From assembly GCA_934320655.1 (NCBI GenBank), contig CAKRFN010000002.1, positions 186,001 to 250,000 on the forward strand: 64,000 bases of DNA. Reading direction: 5' to 3'. Position 1 is the first letter of the stretch. Each line of letters starts with the position of its first letter. A program made the translations under genes and the position numbers. Positions 53,615 through 62,048 of this stretch are shown here, in pieces. The notes under the pieces are model-generated. The model ran no database searches and was not told where the DNA came from. It worked only from the letters and a program-made list of their open reading frames with translations. Origin of the DNA: an uncultured Eubacterium sp. (GTDB taxonomy: Bacteria; Bacillota; Clostridia; Lachnospirales; Lachnospiraceae).

Positions 53615-54844
53615 TCACTCATCGTCTTTTTTTAGTTCGTCAAACATTTCCCTGACCGCAGGCGCGTTCTTTGTCAGCTTCTTGATACTCAGATCCTCCG
53701 CCTTATTATTCGCCAGACGCAGATTATTCTCGGAGGACAGCAGCGCCTCTTTCGTCTTTTGCAGATGCGTGATCGTCTTGTCGATCTCATCGATCGCCGT
53801 CTTGAATTTATCGCTGGCAATCCGGTAATTGCGTGCAAAGCCGTCCTTGAACGCATTCATATTTTCTTCAAAATGCAGAATATCGACCTGCTGATGGCGT
53901 GCCAGCTCAAGCTCCCTGCGATAGCCGAGCGAATTGAGCGCCGCGTTGCGCAGCAGCGTGATCATCGGAATAAAAAACTGCGGGCGGATCACATACATTT
54001 TTTCATATCTGTAGGAAACATCGACAATGCCGTTATTATACAGCTCATTGTCGATCTCGAGCAGGGAAACGAGCACGGCATACTCGCACTTTTTCTCGCG
54101 CCGGTCCTTGTCGAGTTCCTTTAAAAAATCCTCGTTTTTATGCTTGGTCGCGGTCTCATCCATCTCATTTTTCATCTCAAACATGATGGAGATGAACTCT
54201 ACGCCGTCCGACTCCTCGCGGAAAATGAAATCACCCTTACTGCCGGAGCGTGCATCATTGTCCTTCTCAAAATAGGCGCTCGGAAATGCGGTCATGCGCA
54301 GCGCATTGAACTGGTTTAAGCAGTGCTGTTCGAGGCTCTCGCCTACCATCTTGGTCGACTGGCGTGCCTTAAAGTCTTTATAATATTCGATCTGCTCGTC
54401 CTTTTGCTTTAGCTGTGCCTCATACTCCCTGACGAGCGACTGCTTTTTCAGCTCGTTCTCTGTCTCCTTACCGGCAAGCCGGTTCTGCAGTTCCAGAATC
54501 TGTGCAGTCTTTTCCGACAGCTCCTTTTCCTTCTCCTGTGCGATCTGCGACATTGCGAGCTTTTTTTCCGTCTCCTGTCCCATGATCTGCGCTTTCAACT
54601 GCTCCAGCTCGCGTTCCTTCTGCACAAGCTGTACATCCTTCGCCGCCAGTTCACGGTCATACGCTTCCTTCTGCTCCATCCGCGCCAGCTTCAGTTCTCC
54701 GGCTTTGCGCTGTTCATATTCGCCTTCCCGGCGCTTTAGCTCCCTGTCAAATTCAATATCACGCACCTGCCTTGCGATCTGTGCGTATCCTGTTTCATCT
54801 ACCGCAAAGACTTCTCCGCAGTTGGGGCATTTGATCTCTTTCAT
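53615..54844 (-). CDS. DUF2130 protein with long coiled coil
   Basis: 409 residues. The start MKEIKCPNCGEVFAVDETGY looks like half a zinc ribbon; a long charged coiled coil covers about residues 30-170; the conserved DUF2130 domain follows (GESLEQHCLNQFNALR, FPSAYFEKDNDARSGSKGDFIFRE, KKCEYAVLVSLLE, MYVIRPQFFIPMITLLRNAA). Function unknown. An AGAGGTG site precedes the ATG. A large structured RNA lies 31 bases upstream in the same orientation, so the gene may be co-transcribed with it. Confidence 0.87.
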   Translation of the reverse strand: MKEIKCPNCGEVFAVDETGYAQIARQVRDIEFDRELKRREGEYEQRKAGELKLARMEQKEAYDRELAAKDVQLVQKERELEQLKAQIMGQETEKKLAMSQIAQEKEKELSEKTAQILELQNRLAGKETENELKKQSLVREYEAQLKQKDEQIEYYKDFKARQSTKMVGESLEQHCLNQFNALRMTAFPSAYFEKDNDARSGSKGDFIFREESDGVEFISIMFEMKNEMDETATKHKNEDFLKELDKDRREKKCEYAVLVSLLEIDNELYNNGIVDVSYRYEKMYVIRPQFFIPMITLLRNAALNSLGYRRELELARHQQVDILHFEENMNAFKDGFARNYRIASDKFKTAIDEIDKTITHLQKTKEALLSSENNLRLANNKAEDLSIKKLTKNAPAVREMFDELKKDDE

Positions 54845-54875
54845 CGCATTTCACCTCTTATGGTCATTTTGGGGC

Positions 54876-55341
54876 GTAAAACTATTTATGTAGTATCTCG
54901 AAGCATGTGAGCACTATATTCCATATTTGCAGCTCCCGCAAGTGCATCTGGTTTGCTTTATTGCACGAACCATTCCAATGAGCCTCGGCAAAACCTAACT
55001 CGTGTTCAGCAATGGCTTCCACGAGTTACGAGTCTCATCTCCATCGTGCAAAAGCAGCAAACAGACGCACATTTGCTCGCGCTGCATCTACCCGAATCGT
55101 GTGCTTGTGCTCACATGCCGCGTTACGCTATGAATGCTTTTTGCATTGTGTAACCTATGGCTGCCGGCGGCAGTTGGAGTAGTTCCCGTCAGATGCGACG
55201 TTTGTCCGGCGAAGTGCGAGCTTGCAGGCAGAGCCAGAGGTACTTGGCAAAACAGAGCGAGACACCGCTGGGCAATCGGAGCAGCCTGACCGGGATACTG
55301 CTGCAACTGTCGACGGACAACATGTCTAAAAATAGTTTCAC
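54876..55341 (-). ncRNA. Candidate large structured non-coding RNA, class not assigned
   Basis: A 680-base gap between two genes without a credible protein folds into one closed structure. Helices (plus-strand positions): end-closing 54876-54887/55330-55341 (12 bp); 54903-54914/55107-55118 (12 bp perfect); 54951-54968/55044-55062 (7+8 bp); 54978-54987/55029-55038 (9 of 10); 54996-55004/55020-55028 (9 bp); 55063-55069/55083-55089; 55122-55137/55143-55154; 55171-55192/55286-55309 (about 19 bp with bulges); 55202-55208/55314-55320 (7 bp). The last two cross, making a pseudoknot. Two pairs are valid (G-U) only on the minus strand. I see no RNase P, tmRNA, SRP, 6S or group II intron signature. Length and style recall large ornate RNAs (ROOL, GOLLD, OLE). 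Confidence 0.7.
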
Positions 55342-55371
55342 AATCCCCTATCATTTTTACATACTATCCTG

Positions 55372-55401
55372 ATTCTATCACAGCACCAGTCAAAAAATCA
55401 A
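55372..55401 (-). promoter_or_regulatory. Promoter of the structured RNA
   Basis: Minus-strand TTGATT (55396-55401), 18 bases, TAGAAT (55372-55377). Start near 55365, about 24 bases before the end-closing helix. Confidence 0.55.
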
Positions 55402-55423
55402 CGTCCACCCCGTCACGGCACGC

Positions 55424-55452
55424 TTGATTTAGCAAATAAGAAGTGTTATGAT
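55424..55452 (+). promoter_or_regulatory. Malic enzyme promoter
   Basis: TTGATT (55424-55429), 17 bases, TATGAT (55447-55452); divergent from the RNA promoter. The leader to 55525 has no clear structure. Confidence 0.6.
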
Positions 55453-55524
55453 TTTGATGTTGACTGGCGGTCTGCGGCATTGCCGTAGATCGCGCGAACA
55501 CTTTACAGAGCAAGGAGTAAGATC

Positions 55525-56676
55525 ATGGATCAGAAAGAAAAAGCCATCCGGCTGCATAGAGAATGGAACGGAAAACTCGTAACGACTTCAAAGGCTCCCG
55601 TCAAGGACCGCGAAACACTGGCAATCGCTTACACACCCGGTGTCGCTGAGCCCTGCAAAATCATTGCTGAGCATCCCGAAGAAGTATACAACTACACAAT
55701 CAAAGCCAACACCGTAGCTGTTGTTTCTGACGGAAGCGCGGTACTCGGTCTCGGAAATATCGGTGCACTCGCCGCCATGCCTGTCATGGAGGGAAAATGT
55801 GTGCTGTTCAAGGAATTCGGCGATGTGAACGCTGTGCCGATCTGTCTCGATACGCAGGACACCGAGGAGATCATCCAGACTGTAAAAAATATTGCCCCCT
55901 GCTTTGGCGGCATTAACTTAGAGGACATCTCCGCCCCCCGCTGTTTTGAGATCGAGGAGCGCTTAAAAGAGATGCTCGACATTCCGGTCTTCCACGATGA
56001 CCAGCACGGTACGGCAATCGTCGTCCTCGCAGGCATCATCAACGGTCTGCGTGTAACAGGAAAGAAAAAGGAGGACTGCAAGGTCGTTGTCAACGGTGCC
56101 GGTTCCGCCGGTGTCGCCATCACCAAGCTCCTGCTGACCTACGGTTTTACAAACGTGACCATGTGTGACAAGGAAGGTATCATCGGTCCCGATTATCCGA
56201 ACCTGAACTGGATGCAGAAAGAAATGACCAAGGTCACAAATTTAAGCCATGCGACCGGCACACTGGCTGACGCATTAAAGGGCGCAGACATTTTTGTCGG
56301 TGTCTCAGCACCCGGTATCGTATCTGCAGAGATGGTCGCATCGATGAATCACGATTCCATTTTATTTGCAATGGCAAATCCGGTTCCCGAAATCATGCCG
56401 GACATTGCCCGCGCTGCCGGTGCACGCATCGTCGGAACCGGACGCAGCGATTTCCCGAATCAGGTCAACAACGTCGTTGCATTCCCCGGTATTTTCCGCG
56501 GAGCGCTCGAAGGACATGCCCGACAGATTACCGAAGAAATGAAGCTCGCTGCCGCAGAAGCGATCGCAGGGCTCGTATCCGACGAGGAATTAAGCGATGA
56601 ATTTATCATGCCGGAAGCATTTGATCCCCGCGTCGCAGACGTTGTCAGCAAGGCAGTCCGCGACCACATCCGCTAA
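55525..56676 (+). CDS. NAD(P)-dependent malic enzyme
   Basis: Converts malate to pyruvate and CO2 with NAD(P) reduction. 383 residues, the short bacterial form. Motifs: TPGVAEPCKII, DGSAVLGLGNIG, FHDDQHGTAIVVLAG (metal and catalytic region), VVNGAGSAGVAI (dinucleotide site), GTGRSDFPNQVNN. Cofactor preference cannot be read with confidence. Followed 32 bases later by a radical SAM gene in the same orientation. Confidence 0.93.
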   Translation: MDQKEKAIRLHREWNGKLVTTSKAPVKDRETLAIAYTPGVAEPCKIIAEHPEEVYNYTIKANTVAVVSDGSAVLGLGNIGALAAMPVMEGKCVLFKEFGDVNAVPICLDTQDTEEIIQTVKNIAPCFGGINLEDISAPRCFEIEERLKEMLDIPVFHDDQHGTAIVVLAGIINGLRVTGKKKEDCKVVVNGAGSAGVAITKLLLTYGFTNVTMCDKEGIIGPDYPNLNWMQKEMTKVTNLSHATGTLADALKGADIFVGVSAPGIVSAEMVASMNHDSILFAMANPVPEIMPDIARAAGARIVGTGRSDFPNQVNNVVAFPGIFRGALEGHARQITEEMKLAAAEAIAGLVSDEELSDEFIMPEAFDPRVADVVSKAVRDHIR

Positions 56677-56708
56677 ACCGGATAACTGATCTTCAGGAAT
56701 ATACTGAT

Positions 56709-57671
56709 ATGAAGCCGGACATAACCTCTGACACACAGCATCCGGACTGGCTGGGCAAGCCCTACTACAGTCTGGACTGCTATCTCAAACAGAACTTTGG
56801 CGAAAAGATCTACCGTCTGTCGCTCGACGGCGGCTTTTCCTGCCCCAACCGCGATGGCACGCTGGGCACAAGGGGCTGCAGCTTTTGCAGCGCGGGTGGC
56901 TCCGGCGATTTCGCCGCTGACCGCAGCCGCTCCGTCACAGAGCAGCTCGCAGAAGCAAAAAGCCGCATCGCCGCCAAGACAAACGCCAGACATTTTATCG
57001 CCTATTTTCAGGCATACACAAACACCTACGCAGATATCTCCTATCTGCGTACTGTTTTTTCGGAAGCCTTGCAGCCGGAGGAGATCGTCGCACTCTCGAT
57101 CGCTACCCGCGTCGACTGTCTGCCCGATGAAGTCCTGCACCTCTTAATTGAGCTGCGCAATGCATTTCACAAGCCGGTCTGGATCGAGCTGGGTGTACAG
57201 AGCACCTTTGACGCATCCCTACGCCGAATCCGCAGTGGGTTCACGTATGCAGACTGTGAACAGGCGATTTTGCGATTGCATAAATATGACATTCCTGTCA
57301 TCGCACACCTGATCCTCGGGCTTCCGGGCGAGACACCGGCGCATATGCAGCAATCCATTGCACGCATCTGTTCCCTTCCGGTCACAGGGCTCAAATTGCA
57401 GTTATTACACATACTGGAGGGTACGGATCTGGCAGCCGAATATGCGTCGGCGCCATTTCCGGTCTTTTCCGAGGAGGAATACTGTCAGTTTATCGTGACA
57501 TGTATCGAACACATTCCGCCTCATATCGTGCTGCACCGAATCACCGGAGACGGTCCGAAACGGCTGCTCATCACACCGCTGTGGAGCGGCAACAAAAAAC
57601 ATGTGCTCAACCGCATCCATGCCATCTTCCGCGAGCGGAACACATGGCAGGGAAAATATTTCACACCATAG
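56709..57671 (+). CDS. YhcC-like radical SAM protein (TIGR01212 family)
   Basis: 320 residues. Iron-sulfur motif is CPNRDGTLGTRGCSFC (Cx8CxxC form rather than CxxxCxxC), with YFQAYTNTYAD, ATRVDCLP, WIELGVQS and HLILGLPGET following. This layout fits the YhcC family, whose function is not settled. No partner gene gives a clue. Lies between malic enzyme and DUF4364 genes. Confidence 0.88.
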   Translation: MKPDITSDTQHPDWLGKPYYSLDCYLKQNFGEKIYRLSLDGGFSCPNRDGTLGTRGCSFCSAGGSGDFAADRSRSVTEQLAEAKSRIAAKTNARHFIAYFQAYTNTYADISYLRTVFSEALQPEEIVALSIATRVDCLPDEVLHLLIELRNAFHKPVWIELGVQSTFDASLRRIRSGFTYADCEQAILRLHKYDIPVIAHLILGLPGETPAHMQQSIARICSLPVTGLKLQLLHILEGTDLAAEYASAPFPVFSEEEYCQFIVTCIEHIPPHIVLHRITGDGPKRLLITPLWSGNKKHVLNRIHAIFRERNTWQGKYFTP

Positions 57672-57721
57672 ACGACCATAAAATTGTTATATATAGTATA
57701 GATAGAAAGAGGGAATCAGAT

Positions 57722-58237
57722 ATGGCAGAACCGCTGACAACTTACAAATTGATGATTCTCGCATTGCTGGAACGCTCCGAGGCACCACTCTCCGGTCCCC
57801 AGCTCTGCGACTTCTTTTTAGAGAAAGAATATACCAACTACTTTACCGTGCAGGAGGCACTTCACGAGCTGGACGAAAACGCCTTTATCAAAAAGGAGGC
57901 GACCCATAACAACACCCGCTATTCGATCACGCCTGCCGGAACACAGACCTTGTCCTTTTTCTCCGACAAGCTCTCCTCCGGTATTCATTCCGATATCTAT
58001 GAATACCTGAATGCCAACCGGCTCGTGATCCGCGAAGCAGCTTCGGTTCTGGCGGACTACTACAAGGCACCCGGCGAGCAGTTCGCGGTGCGCTGTCAGC
58101 TCAAGGAGCGGGAACACCCGCGTATCGATCTGACGATCACCGTGCCGAATGAGGAGATCGCGGTTGCGATCTGTGACAACTGGAAACAGCAGAGCGAGCA
58201 TGTCTACGAATACCTCATGGATCTGCTTGTAAAATAG
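57722..58237 (+). CDS. DUF4364-family protein (winged-helix-like)
   Basis: 171 residues from MAEPLTTYKLMILALLERSEAPLSG, then EYTNYFTVQEALHELDENAFIKKE and YSITPAGTQTLSFF. The first half reads as a winged helix like PadR/DUF4364 proteins. Start at 57722 follows GAGGG; an open frame 74 codons longer overlaps the radical SAM gene and lacks similarity. May be a transcription factor; targets unknown. Confidence 0.82.
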   Translation: MAEPLTTYKLMILALLERSEAPLSGPQLCDFFLEKEYTNYFTVQEALHELDENAFIKKEATHNNTRYSITPAGTQTLSFFSDKLSSGIHSDIYEYLNANRLVIREAASVLADYYKAPGEQFAVRCQLKEREHPRIDLTITVPNEEIAVAICDNWKQQSEHVYEYLMDLLVK

Positions 58238-58271
58238 AAAATCCTGTCCACGTTTCGGTGGACAGGATTTT
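58238..58271. terminator. Bidirectional terminator after the DUF4364 gene
   Basis: AAAATCCTGTCCAC (58238-58251) pairs exactly with GTGGACAGGATTTT (58258-58271), with T-runs usable on both strands. Confidence 0.9.
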
Positions 58272-58324
58272 TTGTTACGATACATCCGAAGAAACTGCCA
58301 GTGGCAGATTCCGTAAGTCTATGA

Positions 58325-59386
58325 TTACTGCTGCAATTTGTGAATCGCAACACTATTGGGCTTGCCGACATGCAGCGGCTTGCCCTGCATCAGGAAATAG
58401 TGCTCCTCATAATTCATTTTAAACACGCAGATCTCATCATTCTCGTGATTGAGTGTCATGAAATGCTCGTTATCGGGGAATACGCGCACTGCCTTCGGGA
58501 ATTCACCGCTGATCTTGCTGTTGCAGTTTAAGGTCAGCATTCCGGTCTCAGGATCAATGTCATAAATGACTGCGGAATTGACTCCGGCATTGACGACATA
58601 CAGGTGCTTTCCGTCCGGCGAGATCGTCATAGCAGTCGCACTACAGATGTCATCATCCTTTTTATCGGTCGTCGTGATCTCCTGCAGGAAATGGAATTCC
58701 GGCTCACCGTTACGCTCCTCATAGCGGTAAACATTCACACAGTTGAGCAGCTCGCACAGTACATACGCAAAGCGTCCGTCATCGGAAAAACGCATGCTCT
58801 TAGGCGCGGAATCAATCTGACAGCGCAGAATATCCGTATTGTGGATCTTTCCAAGGTCCTCATCCATATGATACAGCTTTACCTGATCCAGACCGCCGTC
58901 CACCGCGCATACATATCTCTGATCGGGGGTAAAACGCACACAGTTTACATGCGGGCGGGAGCTTCTCTCTGCGATGCAGCGACCCATTCCCTTGTGGAAT
59001 ACACCGTCTGCGATCCCGACGATCGTTCCCTCCACCGGATCAAGCTGCATCAGGGATACACGCCCATCGTGATAGCCGCCGACTAACAGATAGCGGTCAT
59101 CCTTTGAGATATCAAGGAAACAGCCTCTCATGCCGCCGATCCATGACTTGTTGATCGACTCAAGATCTCCGTCCGGTAAAATGCGGAACGACTGCACGCC
59201 TTCATCCGCGATCGAATACAAAAACCTGCCGCTGTTGGACACGACCAGATAAGATGCATTGTTGATCGGAACGACTTTACGCTCCACCATCGTACCTGTT
59301 CCCTCATCCAAATCATACAGATGAATACCAATACTGTTCTCGTGGGTATAGGTTCCCACATACGCTACATACTTGTCCTTACTCAT
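58325..59386 (-). CDS. Lactonase-family seven-bladed beta-propeller protein
   Basis: 353 residues starting MSKDKYVAYVGTYTHENSIG, with repeated blades (YLVVSNSGRFLYSIAD, DDRYLLVGGYHDG, VNCVRFTPDQRYVCAVDGGLDQV, SPDGKHLYVVNAG, VRVFPDNEHFMTLNHE). Fits 6-phosphogluconolactonase of the Pgl/YkgB type; substrate may differ. Start at 59386 overlaps the end of the U32 gene by eight bases; an open frame 38 codons longer lies inside that gene and is not conserved. Confidence 0.85.
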   Translation of the reverse strand: MSKDKYVAYVGTYTHENSIGIHLYDLDEGTGTMVERKVVPINNASYLVVSNSGRFLYSIADEGVQSFRILPDGDLESINKSWIGGMRGCFLDISKDDRYLLVGGYHDGRVSLMQLDPVEGTIVGIADGVFHKGMGRCIAERSSRPHVNCVRFTPDQRYVCAVDGGLDQVKLYHMDEDLGKIHNTDILRCQIDSAPKSMRFSDDGRFAYVLCELLNCVNVYRYEERNGEPEFHFLQEITTTDKKDDDICSATAMTISPDGKHLYVVNAGVNSAVIYDIDPETGMLTLNCNSKISGEFPKAVRVFPDNEHFMTLNHENDEICVFKMNYEEHYFLMQGKPLHVGKPNSVAIHKLQQ

Positions 59387-60617
59387 GACTCTCTTCTTCC
59401 TTTCTTCGTAAGATATCATAGGTGTCAAGCGGGCAGCCCAGATCGATCCAGAGCTTTTGCTTCGGATGCGGTGCGCTCGTCTGATCTTTTCCATCCTCAT
59501 CTACGATCCTTTGTACCACAACTTTCAGATTATCGCCATTCGGTTTCATGACCTCGATCTGCTCTCCGACCGAGAACTTGTTTCTCTGCTCAATCGCATA
59601 GAGACCTGCTTCATTTTTCTCTCCAACAACACCGAGGTACGTGTATTCCCTGACATAAGTATTGCTGTCATAGATCTGCGCCTCCTCAGAAGGCTTGCCG
59701 AAAAAGAAACCTGTCGTAAACTGCCGGTAGGTACAGTTGGATATCTGGTCTAAATACCACGGCATATGCTCACGGTATAATTCCGACGACTGTAAATAGT
59801 CATCGATCGCCCGACGATAGGTACGGGCGACTGTAGCTACATACAATGCTGTTTTCATTCTACCCTCTATTTTGAAACTGTCAATACCCGCTTCGATCAA
59901 TTCCGGAATATACTCGATCATACACAGGTCTTTGGAGTTAAAAATATAGGTGCCGCGCTCATTTTCATACACCGGTAGATACTCTCCGGGGCGGCTCTCC
60001 TCCATAACTGCGTATTTCCAACGGCAGGGATGGGTACATGCGCCCTGATTGGCATCTCGTCCGGTAAAATAATTCGACAACAGACACCGACCGGAATAAG
60101 AAATACACATCGCGCCGTGAATAAATGTCTCGATCTCGAGATCATCAGATATATTGGCACGGATCTCCCGTATTTCCTGCAAGGACAGCTCCCTCGCCGA
60201 TACGACGCGCTTTGCGCCCTGCTGCTGCCAGAAACGGTACGTGCCGTAGTTTGTATTATTCGCCTGCGTGCTCACATGCAGCTCCATGTCGGGCAGCACC
60301 TCACGGGCGATCATAAACACACCGGGATCTGAGATAATCAGCGCATCCGGTGCAACTGCTTTCAACTCTTCAAAATAAGTGCGCACACCCGCGAGATCAC
60401 CGTTATGCGCCAGAATATTTGCAGTCACATATACCTTGACACCGTGTGCATGTGCAAACTCCACGCCTTCCGCCATCTCTTCGAGTGTAAAATTTTTTGC
60501 CTTTGCACGCAGTCCGAACACTTCGCCGCCAATATAGACCGCATCCGCGCCAAAAATGACTGCTACTTTTAATACTTCCAGACTGCTCGCCGGAACGAGA
60601 AGTTCAGGTACTCTCAT
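59379..60617 (-). CDS. trhP: U32-family peptidase-like tRNA hydroxylase (TrhP type)
   Basis: 412 residues: PELLVPASSLEVLKVAV, GADAVYIGG, NILAHNGDL, ELHVSTQANNTN, then the cysteine set MCISYSGRCLLSNYFTGRDANQGACTHPCRW and SKDLCMIEYIPELIEAGI. U32 proteins of this kind (YegQ/YrrO) hydroxylate U34 of tRNAs using prephenate, with an iron-sulfur cluster on those Cys. The neighbouring methyltransferase gene completes the pathway, supporting this role over a peptidase. Confidence 0.87.
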   Translation of the reverse strand: MRVPELLVPASSLEVLKVAVIFGADAVYIGGEVFGLRAKAKNFTLEEMAEGVEFAHAHGVKVYVTANILAHNGDLAGVRTYFEELKAVAPDALIISDPGVFMIAREVLPDMELHVSTQANNTNYGTYRFWQQQGAKRVVSARELSLQEIREIRANISDDLEIETFIHGAMCISYSGRCLLSNYFTGRDANQGACTHPCRWKYAVMEESRPGEYLPVYENERGTYIFNSKDLCMIEYIPELIEAGIDSFKIEGRMKTALYVATVARTYRRAIDDYLQSSELYREHMPWYLDQISNCTYRQFTTGFFFGKPSEEAQIYDSNTYVREYTYLGVVGEKNEAGLYAIEQRNKFSVGEQIEVMKPNGDNLKVVVQRIVDEDGKDQTSAPHPKQKLWIDLGCPLDTYDILRRKEEESHE

Positions 60618-60635
60618 GTCTCATTTCTCCTATTT

Positions 60636-61292
60636 TTACACTACCTTTTTCACGCTGACCGCTGCGCCGTCGCCGACAGGCAGTACGGCAGTCGTCAACT
60701 GTTCGTGATGCTTGAGCGTGTACAGATACTCGCGCATCCGCTTGTGGATCGTGCGGTTGCGCCGCGTCACCGCATAGCGGGACTCGATGATCTCACCGTC
60801 AAACAGAACGTTATCTGTCACCAGTATGCCGTCCGGCTCCAGCAATTCCACCGCCGCCGGCAGCAACACCGGATACTGACCTTTTGCCGCATCCATAAAG
60901 ATCCAGTCAAAATGTCTGCCCTCTGCCAGTAACTGCGGCAACACCTCACCGGCATCGCCCTCAATGAGCGTGATCTGCTCCTGTCTGCCCGCGCGCAGGA
61001 AATTATTCCGTGCGACGGGTATCCGCGGCTGCCAGTTCTCGATCGTCGTGATCTCACAGTCAGCCGGATTCCACTGTGCCATGAGCAGCGCCGAAAATCC
61101 GACCGCACAGCCAACCTCTAACATACGTTCCGGCTGCCTAACCGCCAGCAGAAATTTTAAAAATCCCTGCATATCCTTGCGAATAATCGGTACATCATCC
61201 GCAAGCGCCTCCTGCTCGATCGTATCCAGCAGTTCGCCGTTGCTGCTCTCCAGCGAGTTGAGATACGTCAATAACCGCTCATCCAATATCAT
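60636..61292 (-). CDS. trmR: O-methyltransferase, probable tRNA ho5U methyltransferase
   Basis: 218 residues, class I SAM methyltransferase: MLEVGCAVGFSALLMAQW, LIEGDAGEVLPQL, FDWIFMDAAKGQYP and VTDNVLFDGEI. Gene order with a U32 protein equals B. subtilis yrrM-yrrNO, where TrmR turns 5-hydroxyuridine at position 34 into 5-methoxyuridine. Its ATG overlaps the MltG-like stop (ATGA). Confidence 0.83.
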   Translation of the reverse strand: MILDERLLTYLNSLESSNGELLDTIEQEALADDVPIIRKDMQGFLKFLLAVRQPERMLEVGCAVGFSALLMAQWNPADCEITTIENWQPRIPVARNNFLRAGRQEQITLIEGDAGEVLPQLLAEGRHFDWIFMDAAKGQYPVLLPAAVELLEPDGILVTDNVLFDGEIIESRYAVTRRNRTIHKRMREYLYTLKHHEQLTTAVLPVGDGAAVSVKKVV

Positions 61293-61666
61293 GTCTGTTC
61301 TTCCTCCGCAGGCTGCTCCTCCGGTGTCATCCCCGCCATCAGCTCTGACGGTGTCATAGAGGGATTCAGCGTATAGACACCCGGCACGAGCTTGTAGCCG
61401 TAGAGCTTTTCCTGCAGGAAAAACAGCTTGCTGTCACGCACGAGATGTTTTTCCTCCAGAAGAACTGCCAGATCCTTTTCATCCATATCCTCGGTAATCT
61501 GCACGAGCACATCCGTGTGATCGCCCTCCGATACCGCAGGCTCCGTGTAGACACGATAGCCGAAATCATAGCACTGGATACCGATGCGGTACAGCCCGCA
61601 CACGACTAACACGCCCAGCAAAACGGTGATGCTGATACTGAGCATCCGCAATACTACTTTGGTCAT
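61289..61666 (-). CDS. MltG/YceG-like short membrane protein
   Basis: 125 residues: one N-terminal TM helix (about 10-30), then TDVLVQITEDMDEKDLAVLLEEKHLV and YKLVPGVYTLNPSMTPSELMAGM, which resemble the LysM-like part of MltG endolytic transglycosylases. The catalytic YceG domain (about 200 residues) is absent. It occupies the place where B. subtilis has full-length mltG (yrrL). Short versions seem common in Lachnospiraceae; whether it has a role in wall synthesis is unknown. Confidence 0.75.
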   Translation of the reverse strand: MTKVVLRMLSISITVLLGVLVVCGLYRIGIQCYDFGYRVYTEPAVSEGDHTDVLVQITEDMDEKDLAVLLEEKHLVRDSKLFFLQEKLYGYKLVPGVYTLNPSMTPSELMAGMTPEEQPAEEEQT

Positions 61667-61681
61667 AACAACCTCCTTCTG

Positions 61682-62041
61682 TCACGACTGCAGAAAACCC
61701 GTATCAAAATCCAGATTCTGCATGATCGTCCAGTTTACCTGCTGGAACATCCGGCAAAGCGCGAGCTCTGCTGCCAGAAACTCCTGCACGTAAGGATTTT
61801 CCCTGAGATCCGCATAGCGTTCCTCCACACTGTCAATCTGTTCAAACAACTGCGGCGTCCCACTGTGCTGTAAGGCATACCAGTTGCCGCGGAATTCATC
61901 GATCCGCTGCTGCAGACCGGAAAACTCGGCTACCTTCGCCTCTGCCCGCTTGAAACGGACATACTCCTCACTGTTTTTCATCTCTGTGACAAGCTGTCCG
62001 AGGGCAGCCGCCATCCGCTCATTTTTCTCATCCGTCAGCAT
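61682..62041 (-). CDS. YlbF/YmcA-family protein
   Basis: 119-residue helical protein with NSEEYVRFKRAEAKV and ELALCRMFQQVNWTIMQ. In B. subtilis YlbF, YmcA and YaaT form a complex that alters RNase Y specificity and Spo0A phosphorelay. Here it lies seven bases before... downstream of RNase J, another RNA decay enzyme, which supports a role in RNA processing. Confidence 0.83.
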   Translation of the reverse strand: MLTDEKNERMAAALGQLVTEMKNSEEYVRFKRAEAKVAEFSGLQQRIDEFRGNWYALQHSGTPQLFEQIDSVEERYADLRENPYVQEFLAAELALCRMFQQVNWTIMQNLDFDTGFLQS

Positions 62042-62048
62042 AAAGCCA

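Noticed and set aside
55088..55354. Reading frames of 60-90 codons inside the structured interval
   Set aside because: Composition does not look like protein, ribosome sites are weak or absent, and the bases are used in long helices.
56797..57147. Alternative frame inside the radical SAM gene
   Set aside because: Ala/Arg/Pro-rich shadow of a conserved gene.
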